Below are positions 7,529 through 15,604 of a stretch of DNA of 38,634 nucleotides, piece by piece. The notes beneath the pieces were generated by a model. That model saw only the letters and a program-made list of their open reading frames with translations. It was not told the DNA's origin and made no database searches. The position numbers were made by a program, and so were the translations under genes. Within the stretch, counting starts at the first letter, position 1; each line of letters opens with the position of its first letter. This DNA is from Streptomyces antioxidans (GTDB lineage: Bacteria; Actinomycetota; Actinomycetes; Streptomycetales; Streptomycetaceae), in NCBI RefSeq assembly GCF_000968685.2, contig NZ_LAKD02000036.1, positions 1-38,634 on the forward strand. The letters are read 5' to 3'.

Positions 7529-8200
7529 ATGTTCGTCCAAGGCAACGCCCCGCGGCCGGTGGATCCCGAAGTGGTCAGCGCACTGTCACGCGTGCAGACC
7601 TCCACCCTCGGCCATCTGCGCGACTACGGGTTCCCCCGGGGTCTCCACCCGGTCCGCCGCCCGCTCGGCTTCGTCGGCACCGCGTTCACCGTGCGCATCC
7701 CGCACCTCGACTCGACCGCGCTGCACGTGGCGGCCGACCAGCTCCGCGAGGGCGATGTGCTCGTCGTGGACCAGTCCGGCGACACCCGCTCCTGCTTCGG
7801 CGGGATGGTCGCCTTCACCGCGAAGACCCGCGGCGCGGTGGGGGCGCTGATCGCCGGGTCGGTCAATGACGTCGACGAGATCCTCGACCTCGGACTGCCG
7901 GTGTTCTCGGCGGGCGTCTCCGCCCGCACCACCCGCATCCTCGGTGTCGAGGGCGCCATCAATGTGCCGGTCACCGTGGGCGGGGTGGTGATCAACCCCG
8001 GCGATGTGGTGTTCGGCGACTCCGACGGGGTGGCCGTCGTCGGCCGGGACGAGGCGCTGGAGCTCGCCGCGGTCCTCGCGGACAAGGAGGCGGCCGAGCC
8101 CGCGCTGAAGGAGAAGATCACCGCGGGCGGAAGGCTGTCCGACGCGTCCGGCGCGCGCGCTCTCTTCGAGGCGGGTCTGACACCCGGCCCGGGCCGGTGA
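7529..8200 (+). CDS. RraA-family protein (aldolase/decarboxylase-like)
   Basis: This is a 223-residue member of the RraA family, often mislabelled dimethylmenaquinone methyltransferase. Family enzymes with a complete site are HMG/CHA aldolases or oxaloacetate decarboxylases that need a divalent metal. The family signature G-x20-R-D-x2-E/D reads here GMVAFT...GSVNDVDEI: glycine and both acidic residues are present, but Asn replaces the substrate-binding Arg. Substrate or activity is therefore likely altered. The ATG at 7529 is chosen because GGAG lies eight bases upstream and family similarity begins just after it; an in-frame ATG at 7487 would place codons across the palindromic operator. It is first in a tight operon with an MFS carrier and a C-N hydrolase, suggesting catabolism of a small carboxylate or its amide. 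Confidence 0.85.
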   Translation: MFVQGNAPRPVDPEVVSALSRVQTSTLGHLRDYGFPRGLHPVRRPLGFVGTAFTVRIPHLDSTALHVAADQLREGDVLVVDQSGDTRSCFGGMVAFTAKTRGAVGALIAGSVNDVDEILDLGLPVFSAGVSARTTRILGVEGAINVPVTVGGVVINPGDVVFGDSDGVAVVGRDEALELAAVLADKEAAEPALKEKITAGGRLSDASGARALFEAGLTPGPGR

Positions 8201-8207
8201 CCCGGCC

Positions 8208-9530
8208 ATGACCTCGCCGCAGGTCGCGCCGGGCGCGGCGAAGCCGACCGGCCGGTTCCGCTGGTTCCTCGCGGGCGGGCTGCTCCTGCCGGTCACCTTC
8301 GTGATGAGCATGGACCGCGCCGTGATGAGCGCCACGGCCCCGGTGGTCCAGAAGGAGTTCTCGTTCACCGTCACCGAGATGTCGGTGATCCTGACGTCCT
8401 TCTGGTGGGCCTACGCACTGTTCCAGGTGCCCGGCGGCCTGCTGGCGAAGCGGTTCGGACCGCGCAAGGTCCTCGCCCTGGCGGGAATCTGGTGGTCGCT
8501 GTTCACCTTCGCCACCCCGTACGGCGTGGTGTTCCTCGGGTTCGTGGTGATCCGCATCCTGCTCGGGATGGGACAGGCACCCGACTGGCCCGCGTCGGTC
8601 TACACCCTGCAGCGGTGGTTCCCCCGGCACGAGCAGTCGCGGGCCAACTCGCTGCTGCTGTGCGGGTTGTACCTCGGCAACGTGGTCGGTTCCCCGCTGG
8701 TGGTGTGGATCATCGGCGAGTTCGGCTGGCAGGACGCGTTCCACGCCTTCGCCGTCGCCGGTCTGCTGCTGGCCGTCGTGTGGTGGTGGGTGGTCCGCGA
8801 CGAACCGCGCGAACATCCCTCGGTGCGCGCGGACGAGGCGTCGTACATCGAGGCGGGGCGGTACACCGGCGACGACTCCAAGAAGCTGCCGTGGCGTGCG
8901 TTCACCGGCTCCGGGCAGTTCTGGGCGATCGGCATGCAGTACGCCTGCCTGCTGCTCATCCAGGGCTTCTTCCAGACCTGGCTGCCGACCTACCTGGTCG
9001 ACGCGCGCGGACTCTCGCTCGAGGACATGGGATTCCTCGCCTCCCTGCCGTGGATCGCCATGCTGGTCTGCGTGTTCGGCGCGGGCGCGCTCAACGACCG
9101 GGTGCTGCGGCGCTGGCCGTCCCGGGTCCGGCTCGCGGCGGCGGGCTACCTCGTCGCGGCGGCCGCCCTGGTGACCGGTGCGCTGGCCCACAGCGTTCCC
9201 CTGCTGATCACCTTCCTGTGCGTCAGCCTCGGTGCCGTCGGCGTCGTCCAGGTGCAGGTGTGGGCCGCGTGCCAGGACCTCGGCGGCAGCTACTCGGCGA
9301 CCCTCACCGGCTGGACCAATCTGTGGGGCAACCTGATGGCCGCGGCGGGCCCGCTGTTCACCGGCATCCTGGTCGGAATCGGCGGGAACTGGCTGATCGC
9401 CCTGCTGATCCTGGCCATCGCCGGACTGCTCGGCGCGGTCTGCTGGCTCTTCGTACACCCCGAGCGCCCTTTGCAAACACCCCGTGCCGCGACCGCGCAC
9501 GGAACGACGACCATGGAGGACGCGGTATGA
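8208..9530 (+). CDS. MFS transporter, anion:cation symporter-like
   Basis: This 440-residue inner-membrane carrier has about twelve hydrophobic segments. The loop 2-3 signature appears as GGLLAKRFGPRKV, and the region around RILLGMGQAPDWPASVYTLQRWFP matches the ACS family of MFS, whose members import hexuronates, phthalate, glucarate and similar organic anions by proton or sodium symport. It starts seven bases after the RraA-like stop and its own stop overlaps the next gene (ATGA), so it is an operon member. The likely cargo is the substrate of the flanking RraA-like and C-N hydrolase enzymes, an organic acid or an amide. Direction and substrate are inferred from family and context. Confidence 0.9.
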   Translation: MTSPQVAPGAAKPTGRFRWFLAGGLLLPVTFVMSMDRAVMSATAPVVQKEFSFTVTEMSVILTSFWWAYALFQVPGGLLAKRFGPRKVLALAGIWWSLFTFATPYGVVFLGFVVIRILLGMGQAPDWPASVYTLQRWFPRHEQSRANSLLLCGLYLGNVVGSPLVVWIIGEFGWQDAFHAFAVAGLLLAVVWWWVVRDEPREHPSVRADEASYIEAGRYTGDDSKKLPWRAFTGSGQFWAIGMQYACLLLIQGFFQTWLPTYLVDARGLSLEDMGFLASLPWIAMLVCVFGAGALNDRVLRRWPSRVRLAAAGYLVAAAALVTGALAHSVPLLITFLCVSLGAVGVVQVQVWAACQDLGGSYSATLTGWTNLWGNLMAAAGPLFTGILVGIGGNWLIALLILAIAGLLGAVCWLFVHPERPLQTPRAATAHGTTTMEDAV

Positions 9531-10342
9531 CCGTGACCGCCGCGGTGGCGCAGTTCGCCGCCGGACTGGACAAGGACGAGAACCTCAAGCGGCTCGTCGA
9601 CGGTATCCGCGCGGGTGCCGAGCGGGGTGCGGAACTCGTGGTCACCCCGGAGTTCGGGATGTACCACGACCCGCACCACGTCGGTGACCAGTCGTACCCG
9701 GAGCCCCTGGACGGGCCGTGGCTGACCGCGGTGCGCGCCTGCGTCCGTGAGACGGGCGTGTACGCCGTGGTCGGGATGGCCGAGCGGACGGACGGCGACC
9801 GGTCCTACAACACCGAGGTCGCGCTCGACCCGCGCGGCGAGATCATCGGCGTCTACCGCAAGGTGCACCTCTACGACGCGTTCGGTTACCGCGAGTCCGA
9901 CCACGTGATTCCCGCGGACGTCGTGGCACCCCTGACGTTCACCGTCGGCGGGCTCCGGTTCGGCGTCATGACCTGCTACGACCTGCGGTTCCCGGAGAGC
10001 GCGCGGGTGCTCGCCGACGCGGGCGCGGACGCCATCCTGGTCCCCGCGGCATGGGCGGTCGGCCCGGCCAAGGAGGACCACTGGGAGACCTTGCTGCGCG
10101 CGAGGGCGATCGAGAACACCAGCTATGTGCTGGCGGCCGGGCAGACCGGCCCCGACTGCGCGGGGCGGAGCATCGTGGCCGACCCGATGGGTGTGGTGAT
10201 CGCGGCGGCGGGAGAGGCACCGGGGGTCGCGGTCGCGACCCTCGACGCGGCGCGGATCGCGACGGTGCGCGAGCGGAACCCGGCGCTGTCGCTGCGCCGG
10301 TTCCGCGTGGTGGCCGCCGGTGATCCGGACCGCCTAGACTGA
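9527..10342 (+). CDS. Carbon-nitrogen hydrolase (nitrilase superfamily amidase)
   Basis: This 271-residue enzyme has the nitrilase-superfamily catalytic triad in place: Glu42 (TPEF), Lys112 (YRKVHLYD) and Cys150 (MTCYDLRFPE). The fold family cleaves non-peptide C-N bonds, mostly amides. The sequence around YRKVHLYDAFGY resembles Nit1/Nit2-type omega-amidases and deaminated-glutathione amidases more than true nitrilases. The ATG overlaps the MFS stop. Together with the RraA-like protein one could imagine hydrolysis of an oxo-acid amide followed by decarboxylation or aldol cleavage, but that sequence of steps is speculation. A TAGACT -10-like hexamer sits at its 3' end (10335-10340) and may help transcribe the regulator that follows. 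Confidence 0.9.
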   Translation: MTVTAAVAQFAAGLDKDENLKRLVDGIRAGAERGAELVVTPEFGMYHDPHHVGDQSYPEPLDGPWLTAVRACVRETGVYAVVGMAERTDGDRSYNTEVALDPRGEIIGVYRKVHLYDAFGYRESDHVIPADVVAPLTFTVGGLRFGVMTCYDLRFPESARVLADAGADAILVPAAWAVGPAKEDHWETLLRARAIENTSYVLAAGQTGPDCAGRSIVADPMGVVIAAAGEAPGVAVATLDAARIATVRERNPALSLRRFRVVAAGDPDRLD

Positions 10343-10374
10343 CGCTGTCAGGTACTGGTGGCCATGGAGGGCTC

Positions 10375-11073
10375 GTGAGCACGTCTTTTCCGGACCTGCC
10401 CGCCCCCGCGCGACTGCCGGAGGCCACGCGTCCGGACGGTGTCCAGGCGAAGGATTTCGTCTACGGCTACGTCAAGCGGCTGATCCTGGACCTGGTGCTG
10501 CCGCCGGGCCACATCATCACCGAAATGGACATCGCCACCGTGGTCGGCGTTTCCCGGACTCCGGTCCGGGAGGCGTTCCTCCGGCTGGACGCGGAGTACC
10601 TGCTCAAACTGCTCCCCCGGCGCGGCGCACAGGTGACCACGGTGACCGCGCGGCAGATCCGCGAGCTCAACACCACCCGGCTGGTGCTCGAGCTCTACGC
10701 CGCCCGCGAGATCGTGGCCCATCAGGTCGACCTCTCCACGCACCTCAACGCCCTGATCGACGAGCAGCAGGCGATAACGGACGCGGGCGCCGGGTATCCC
10801 GCGGTGGTGGCGTGCGACCGCCGGTTCCACACCGCGATCATCGAGGCGATCGGCAACGCCGAACTGGCCCACCTCTACCGCTCGATGGGCGACCGGCAGC
10901 AGCGGACCGGCGTGGTCGCGCTCACCGTCCACGCCGGTCGGGCGGAAATGGCCCTGCGCCAGCACCGGGACATCGCCGACGCCCTCTCCCGCTTCGACCT
11001 CCCCGCCGCCGAGGCGGCCCTGGAAGAACACCTCGAACGGCACAGCTGGCCCCTTGAACGCTACCTGCCGTGA
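10375..11073 (+). CDS. GntR-family regulator, FadR subfamily
   Basis: This 232-residue regulator has an N-terminal winged helix (about 22-90; VVGVSRTPVREAFLRL is the recognition region) and a C-terminal all-helical FCD ligand-binding domain. The FCD domain shows the usual Asp/His metal-site residues (for example DRRFHTAI and RQHRDI). The GTG start follows GGAGG seven bases away. It closes the RraA-like/MFS/hydrolase operon and probably represses it in the absence of a carboxylate ligand, through the palindromes at 7460-7503. Only six bases separate its stop from the stop of the convergent XRE gene, so there is no room for a conventional terminator between them. Confidence 0.92.
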   Translation: MSTSFPDLPAPARLPEATRPDGVQAKDFVYGYVKRLILDLVLPPGHIITEMDIATVVGVSRTPVREAFLRLDAEYLLKLLPRRGAQVTTVTARQIRELNTTRLVLELYAAREIVAHQVDLSTHLNALIDEQQAITDAGAGYPAVVACDRRFHTAIIEAIGNAELAHLYRSMGDRQQRTGVVALTVHAGRAEMALRQHRDIADALSRFDLPAAEAALEEHLERHSWPLERYLP

Positions 11074-11079
11074 GCGGTC

Positions 11080-12276
11080 TCACAGGGTGAAGGGGTCCTC
11101 ATCGAGCTTGTCCGCCAGGTGTTCAAGGGTGTCCGTGAGGCTGGGCGGCGCGCCGTCCAGCCTTACGTGCTGCTGGGCGACGCGGCCGATGAGGCGGAGG
11201 GTGCGTCCCGAGGAGATTCCGGGTGTGGCGGTGACGAGGGAAGTGACGACGTCTTCCGCGTCGCGCCAGGCATGGACGTCCAGCAGGCATTGTGCGAGCC
11301 GTGCGACTCGCTCGCTTGAGTAGCCAGTCGTGACGTCACGTCCTGGTTGTACGGATTGGAGCAGCAGCTCGATGGCTTTCTCTTTGTCACCCGCGATCTG
11401 AAGTGTGTGACCCCACTGGCGGTCAATCTCTCCCTCTGTCACCCACCATGTCCAGTCCGGTTCGCCGACACCGTTACGGACCTCGATGAGCGACCGGGCA
11501 CGGTGCAGCGACTCGAGGGCATCCGACGTACGTCCCGTGCCGACCAGTCCCTTCGCTTCCCGGATACGGAACATCGCCTCGACGCGCGGGGACAGCCGCC
11601 TTCCGTTGAGGACCGACCGGGCAATGGACAGCGCCTCTTGGTACCGTCCGCACCATTCACTCTGCATCGCCATGTTCTGTAGCGTCAGCAACTCGATGGA
11701 GCGATCCCCGGAGAGTTTCGCGAGAAATAGCGCCTCATGGTTGAAGCGTTGGGCGGCGTCGTCTCTCTCCGCGTCCCACAGAGCCCAACCGGCGACTTCG
11801 GCCAGTTCCGCGGCGGCCGACTGAATATCCCGCTCGTACCGGGGATCGTAGTCTCCGGCTCCGAGCCGCCGGTGCACGACCTTGAACGCACGGCCCGCGG
11901 GCTCCGCGATGGACACTCCGCTGAGTTCATTGTCCAGGACGATCAACCGGTGGGACGTCTCCCGGATGGCCTGGACGAAGTCGGCTCCGCGTGCCTCGTT
12001 GAGGCTGAGTATCCGATTCGGGATGGCCGGTGATTCAGCCGCCTCCGGTGATTCCGCTGGCGGTGCCACTCGTACCGCGATTTTCGCGAGTGTCCCGTTT
12101 GTCTCGAACAAGTCGTCCAGCGCTGTGACGAGTTGCGTTGACGGCTGCTGTTTCCCGCAGAGTACCCGGGAGAGATAGGCGTGGTCGTAGTTCAGGCGGC
12201 GGGCGACCGCCCGCACGCTCATGTCCCGGTCTCGGAGCAGATTGCGGACTCGTTGGCCGAACTCCCCGCTGTCCAT
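11080..12276 (-). CDS. XRE-family regulator with helical-repeat C-terminal domain
   Basis: A helix-turn-helix domain covers roughly residues 1-65 (MSVRAVARRLNYDHAYLSRV is its core). It is followed by a long all-helical region of about 300 residues with TPR-like periodicity (ELLTLQNMAMQS, ARSVLNGRRLS, AHTLQIAGDKEKA-type helices). This is the design of Streptomyces helix-turn-helix regulators with a tetratricopeptide sensor. The start chosen is the ATG at 12276 (MDSGEFGQ); a GTG eight codons earlier (12300) is also possible. GC content is lower than in neighbouring genes, which hints at later acquisition. A small gene is divergent, and a 9-bp inverted repeat lies between them. Confidence 0.85.
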   Translation of the reverse strand: MDSGEFGQRVRNLLRDRDMSVRAVARRLNYDHAYLSRVLCGKQQPSTQLVTALDDLFETNGTLAKIAVRVAPPAESPEAAESPAIPNRILSLNEARGADFVQAIRETSHRLIVLDNELSGVSIAEPAGRAFKVVHRRLGAGDYDPRYERDIQSAAAELAEVAGWALWDAERDDAAQRFNHEALFLAKLSGDRSIELLTLQNMAMQSEWCGRYQEALSIARSVLNGRRLSPRVEAMFRIREAKGLVGTGRTSDALESLHRARSLIEVRNGVGEPDWTWWVTEGEIDRQWGHTLQIAGDKEKAIELLLQSVQPGRDVTTGYSSERVARLAQCLLDVHAWRDAEDVVTSLVTATPGISSGRTLRLIGRVAQQHVRLDGAPPSLTDTLEHLADKLDEDPFTL

Positions 12277-12322
12277 GGTGACCAGGGTACGGCTTGTCAC
12301 CGCGTAGTCACCAGGCGATCAC

Positions 12323-12348
12323 CAACCGCGACTGCACATTCGCGGTTG
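12323..12348. promoter_or_regulatory. Inverted repeat between the XRE gene and the small divergent gene
   Basis: CAACCGCGA and TCGCGGTTG form perfect 9-bp arms around an 8-bp spacer. The element lies between the divergent XRE gene (start 12276) and the small gene (start 12390), so it is a reasonable operator for the XRE protein. A TTGACG hexamer that could be a -35 element starts a few bases after the right arm on the plus strand, but no convincing -10 was found. Confidence 0.5.
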
Positions 12349-12389
12349 TCTTGACGTACGTAAGGACAGCTAACGGGAGCGACAGCGAT

Positions 12390-12578
12390 ATGTCGGACAC
12401 GGCGAAGGGCCGCGCGATGATGACCATGCGCGTATCACGGGACGGCGGGAAGACCTATGGGCCGACGCGCGTGGTCAGGACCACCGAGCCCTTGAGGCCG
12501 CTGGAGACATCGGTGTGGCCGCCGTGCCAGTGTCCCCGATGCGCGTCGGCACACGTGATCGGCCATCAGCCGTTATGA
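12390..12578 (+). CDS. Small hypothetical protein with a Cys/His cluster
   Basis: This is a 62-residue ORF starting with ATG after GGGAG ten bases upstream. It begins MSDTAKGRAMMTMRV and ends with PPCQCPRCASAHVIGH, where three cysteines and two histidines could bind zinc. I do not recognise the family. The location, divergent from a large XRE/TPR regulator, matches a common Streptomyces arrangement in which such a regulator neighbours a short partner gene, often DUF397; this one does not look like DUF397. Function is unknown. Coding status rests on the ribosome site and codon pattern, so confidence is moderate. Confidence 0.6.
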   Translation: MSDTAKGRAMMTMRVSRDGGKTYGPTRVVRTTEPLRPLETSVWPPCQCPRCASAHVIGHQPL

Positions 12579-12597
12579 CGCGTGCCGTACGGGTGCG

Positions 12598-13562
12598 TCA
12601 TGCGGCCGCCTTTTCGCCGTTCCGGGGCCGCTCGGTCGGCCACCGGACGATGCCGAGAACCATGGCCGCGATGCCGCAGATCCCGATGATGACCGAGGCG
12701 GCGAGCGGACCGCCCGCGCCGAACCGATCGAGCGTGGTTCCGCCCACCGCGGAGCCGGAGGCGATGCCGCTGTAGAGGCCGCTCGTGTTGAGGGCCATCG
12801 CTTCGGTGCCCGCTGGACCGGCGAGCCGGAGCGTACGGGCGTTCATCGGGGCGTTGTTGGCCCATGCCGCGACGCCCCAGACCGCGAGCAGGCCGATCAG
12901 CGCGGCTGGCCCGACCGGCGCCGCGGTCGCGTTGATCACGGCGATGATCAACGTGATCGTCAGGGCGGCGCCCAAGGTGGCGATCATGCCCGGTCCGGCC
13001 CCCAGCCGTCGGCGATGCTTCCGCCCGCCGCCGCGCCGATCGCGCCGGCGATGCCGATCGTGGCGATGAACACCGTCAGCAGCCCCGGGCGTCCCGTGAC
13101 GGCGTCGCTGATGGGGGCGATGTAGGTGTAGGGCATCAGCCCGGCGCAGGCGCCGATCGTGGTGGTCCCGGCACAGGCGAGGATGGCCGGTGAGCGAAGC
13201 GCCCTCAACCGGTCGCCGATACCCGCCTTGGTCACCGGGCCGAACCGCGGCACGGTGACCACGACGGCGGCCAGCGCGACGGCGGTGAACATCCCGACGG
13301 CTACGAACGCCGCGTGCCAGCCCCATCGCGTACTGAGCCAGGTGCCGATGGGGACGCCGACCGCGAGGGAGACCGTCAGACCGGCGGCGACCGTCCCGAT
13401 GGCCCGGCCCGCGTAGCCGGGCTCCGCACGCTGACCCGCGATCGCGAACGCCGCCGGGCTCAACGTGCCCGCGACGATCGCGGCGACGACCCGCAGCACC
13501 ATCAAGGCCGCGAGGGACGGGGCGAGCGCGGTGGCGAAGTAAGGGGCGTCCTTCGGCGGCAC
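12598..13562 (-). pseudogene. MFS transporter remnant (frameshift, N-terminal deletion)
   Basis: Two overlapping minus-strand frames together read as a DHA1-type drug:proton MFS carrier. The first frame (13562 to 12984) covers helices from about the third onward (APSLAALMVLRVVAAIVAG) and ends abruptly after SIADGWGPDRA. The second frame continues at GPGMIATLGAALTI and runs to the normal C terminus at 12598. Adding one base to the run of five Cs at 12999-13003 (plus strand) restores a continuous SIADGWGAGPGMI. About 75 N-terminal residues, including helices 1-2 and the loop 2-3 signature, are also missing. The frameshift alone could be a sequencing error, but the N-terminal loss makes a decayed gene likely. 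Confidence 0.8.
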
Positions 13563-13596
13563 CGTGACCGGTGCCGCCGTGCGCCTGGACGCCGTC

Positions 13597-13923
13597 TCAG
13601 CCCTGTTTGGGGGCGGCCTGCTGGACGACCTCGAAGGACCACAGGGTGGAGCCGGAGGCGGCGGGCTTCTGCTGCGGGGCGTCCTCGCCGCCGCGCTGGT
13701 GGGCCGCCTTCATCGGGCCCTCCATCCACGCCTGGAAGTCCTCCTCGCTGCGCCAGCGCGTATAGACGAGGTACTGGTCGGTCCCCTCGACCGGGCGCAG
13801 CAGCTCGAACCACTCGAAGCCGTCGGAGTTCTCGACCGTCCCGGCCCGTGAGGCGAAGCGCTTCTCCAGCACCTCGCGCTGTTCCTCCGGCACGGTCAGC
13901 ACATTGATCTTGACTACGCTCAT
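13597..13923 (-). CDS. MhuD/IsdG-like heme-degrading monooxygenase
   Basis: This is a 108-residue ABM-fold (dimeric ferredoxin-like) protein. It closely resembles mycobacterial MhuD, with VVKIN at the start, LEKRFA, the stretch ENSDGF, LLRPV, and FQAW followed by AAH. The three residues MhuD needs for heme turnover are at identical numbers: Asn7, Trp66 and His75 (the heme ligand). It should therefore bind heme and open the ring with release of iron in the cytoplasm, although product type is not predictable. The C-terminal region has a longer Q/K/P/A-rich loop than MhuD. It stands alone, between an MFS remnant and DUF2000, with no heme uptake genes nearby. A housekeeping iron-recycling role is likely. 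Confidence 0.85.
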   Translation of the reverse strand: MSVVKINVLTVPEEQREVLEKRFASRAGTVENSDGFEWFELLRPVEGTDQYLVYTRWRSEEDFQAWMEGPMKAAHQRGGEDAPQQKPAASGSTLWSFEVVQQAAPKQG

Positions 13924-13995
13924 GGCTCCATCTTGCCGCAGTCCGCGCCGCCCGTCGGCGGCGCCTCACCCCGGCCGTCCCTCAGCACCCGTCCC

Positions 13996-14406
13996 TCAGC
14001 CGTGCAGCCGCAGGCCCTTCGTCACCTTGTCCACCTGGCTGCGCGGGCCGTAGACCGCGAGGCCCACCAGGCTCAGCTGGTCGGCCTCGACGGCGCGGAC
14101 CGTGGCGCGGTTGTCGTCCTCGTTGTCGGTGGTGAAGAGCTCCTCGGTGTAGAGGGCCATCGGCAGGCCGCGGGTGAGGGCGCGGGCGTGGGTGCGGGTG
14201 AGGGCGGCGGCATCGGCGGCGTAGACGAGGACCGGTTCGCGGAACATCGGGAGGTAGCGATTGCCCGAGGCGTCCTCGTACGGCTTGCCGACGATCTCGT
14301 CCGTGGCGTGCGCCAGGCCGCTGGAGAGGAAGGCGGTCACGTTCAGCTTCTGCCAGTCGGCGAGGTCGGTGCGGATGATGACGGCGATCTTGGTGTCGAA
14401 GCGCAT
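13996..14406 (-). CDS. DUF2000 family protein
   Basis: This is a 136-residue cytoplasmic protein beginning MRFDTKIAVIIRTDLADWQK and containing the GLAHATDEIVGKPYEDASG and MFREPVLVYAAD segments typical of DUF2000, whose fold is related to peptidyl-tRNA hydrolase 2. Biochemical function is not established. The ATG at 14406 is chosen because similarity begins exactly there; the longer frame upstream is low-complexity Arg/Ala sequence. The gene is divergent from an AraC-family regulator, with an 18-bp tandem repeat in the short intergenic region, so it is probably the target of that regulator. Confidence 0.85.
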   Translation of the reverse strand: MRFDTKIAVIIRTDLADWQKLNVTAFLSSGLAHATDEIVGKPYEDASGNRYLPMFREPVLVYAADAAALTRTHARALTRGLPMALYTEELFTTDNEDDNRATVRAVEADQLSLVGLAVYGPRSQVDKVTKGLRLHG

Positions 14407-14444
14407 GCCCTCACTCTCGCCACCGCCGCGAGCTGCGGTCTTGA

Positions 14445-14480
14445 ACGCTCGTGCGCCGCGGCACGCTCGTGCGCCACGGC
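14445..14480. promoter_or_regulatory. 18-bp tandem repeat, candidate AraC-family operator
   Basis: ACGCTCGTGCGCCGCGGC at 14445-14462 is followed immediately by the same 18 bases with a single G-to-A change at 14463-14480. It fills the space just upstream of the AraC gene start (14484) and about 40 bp upstream of the divergent DUF2000 start. Directly repeated sites of 17-20 bp are typical of AraC-type proteins, so this is a reasonable operator. Confidence 0.5.
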
Positions 14481-14483
14481 ACA

Positions 14484-15419
14484 ATGGATCCCGTGGGTGC
14501 CGTCGGAGAAGTCGGAGAAGTTCGGGGAGGGGAGCCTCGCCGGGGGGACTGGGCCCGGTACTGGCGCGATCCCGACCGGCCCGTGGAGGCCATGCACGCG
14601 CACTTTTTCAGCCATCGGTTCCATCCCCACAGCCATGACACCTACTCCTTCGCCGTGACCGAGGTCGGCGCCCAGCGCTTCCGCTGCCGGGGTGCGCTGC
14701 GCACCAGCGGGGCGGGGATGGCGATGGTCTTCAACCCCGACGATCCGCACGATGGGGAGGCGGCCGCAGAGCTCGGCTACAAGTACCGCATCGTCCATAT
14801 TGGTCCCGATGTGGTGGGGGGCGTCCTCGCCGATGTGGCCGGTGGTGCGGACGGCGGGGCGGCGCTGCCGCTGTTCGACCAGCCCGTGGTGTCCGACCCC
14901 CTGCTGTGCCGCGCCCTGCTGCGGCTGCACACCGCCCTGGTCGGCGGCGCCGGTCCGCTGGTGCGGGACGAGCGGCTGACCGCGGCCGTCGGGGCGATGG
15001 TGCGGCGCGGGGCCACCGGTCCGCTGCACGCGCGGGAGCTTCCGGACGGGAGCGGCGCGCAGGCCCGGGCGGCGCGGCGGGCAAGGGCGCTGCTGGAGGA
15101 GGCGCACGCGCAGGAGGCGTACGCGGCGGAGATCCCGGCGGTGCGGCTCGCGGAGGCCGCCGGGTGCAGCCGCTTCGCGCTCTACCGGGCGTTCCGCGCC
15201 GTGTACGGGATGGCGCCCAGTGACTTCCAGCGGCAGCTCAGGCTGCGCCGGGCGCGCGGGCTGCTGGTGGCGGGGAGCAGTGCGGCGGAGGCCGCGGCCC
15301 AGGCCGGCTTCGCCGATCAGAGCCACTTCCACCGCTGGTTCGTGCGGTGCTTCGGTGTGACGCCGGGAACATTCCAGCGCGCGGCGGGTCCCGGTGCGCG
15401 GGGCGCCCCGCGGCCCTGA
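14484..15419 (+). CDS. AraC-family transcriptional regulator
   Basis: This is a 311-residue regulator. The N-terminal domain is a cupin-like AraC-binding domain (HFFSHRFHPHSHDTYSFAV, with metal-type histidines, and MVFNPDDPHDG). The C-terminal two-helix-turn-helix domain covers roughly 200-300, with LAEAAGCSRFALYRAFRAVYG in the first motif and AAAQAGFADQSHFHRWFVRCFG in the second. The ATG at 14484 leaves no room for a normal ribosome site, as the tandem repeat ends four bases before it, so the transcript may be leaderless. It is divergent from DUF2000, probably its main target. The ligand is unknown. Confidence 0.9.
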   Translation: MDPVGAVGEVGEVRGGEPRRGDWARYWRDPDRPVEAMHAHFFSHRFHPHSHDTYSFAVTEVGAQRFRCRGALRTSGAGMAMVFNPDDPHDGEAAAELGYKYRIVHIGPDVVGGVLADVAGGADGGAALPLFDQPVVSDPLLCRALLRLHTALVGGAGPLVRDERLTAAVGAMVRRGATGPLHARELPDGSGAQARAARRARALLEEAHAQEAYAAEIPAVRLAEAAGCSRFALYRAFRAVYGMAPSDFQRQLRLRRARGLLVAGSSAAEAAAQAGFADQSHFHRWFVRCFGVTPGTFQRAAGPGARGAPRP

Positions 15420-15604
15420 TGAAATTGGCGCGGACCGTACGGACCCTCACGGAGGGCACAGTACCCTGCCAAAAACTCACATCTTTCGGACAGCCCCGGA
15501 CGACGGTCAGGTGAAGAGGGGATGTTCGGCGTCTGATGAGTGAGCTCAGTAGGGTCTCCAACATCCGGGACAGATGAAGAGGGCGAGTGGGGGAGCGGCA
15601 CGGC

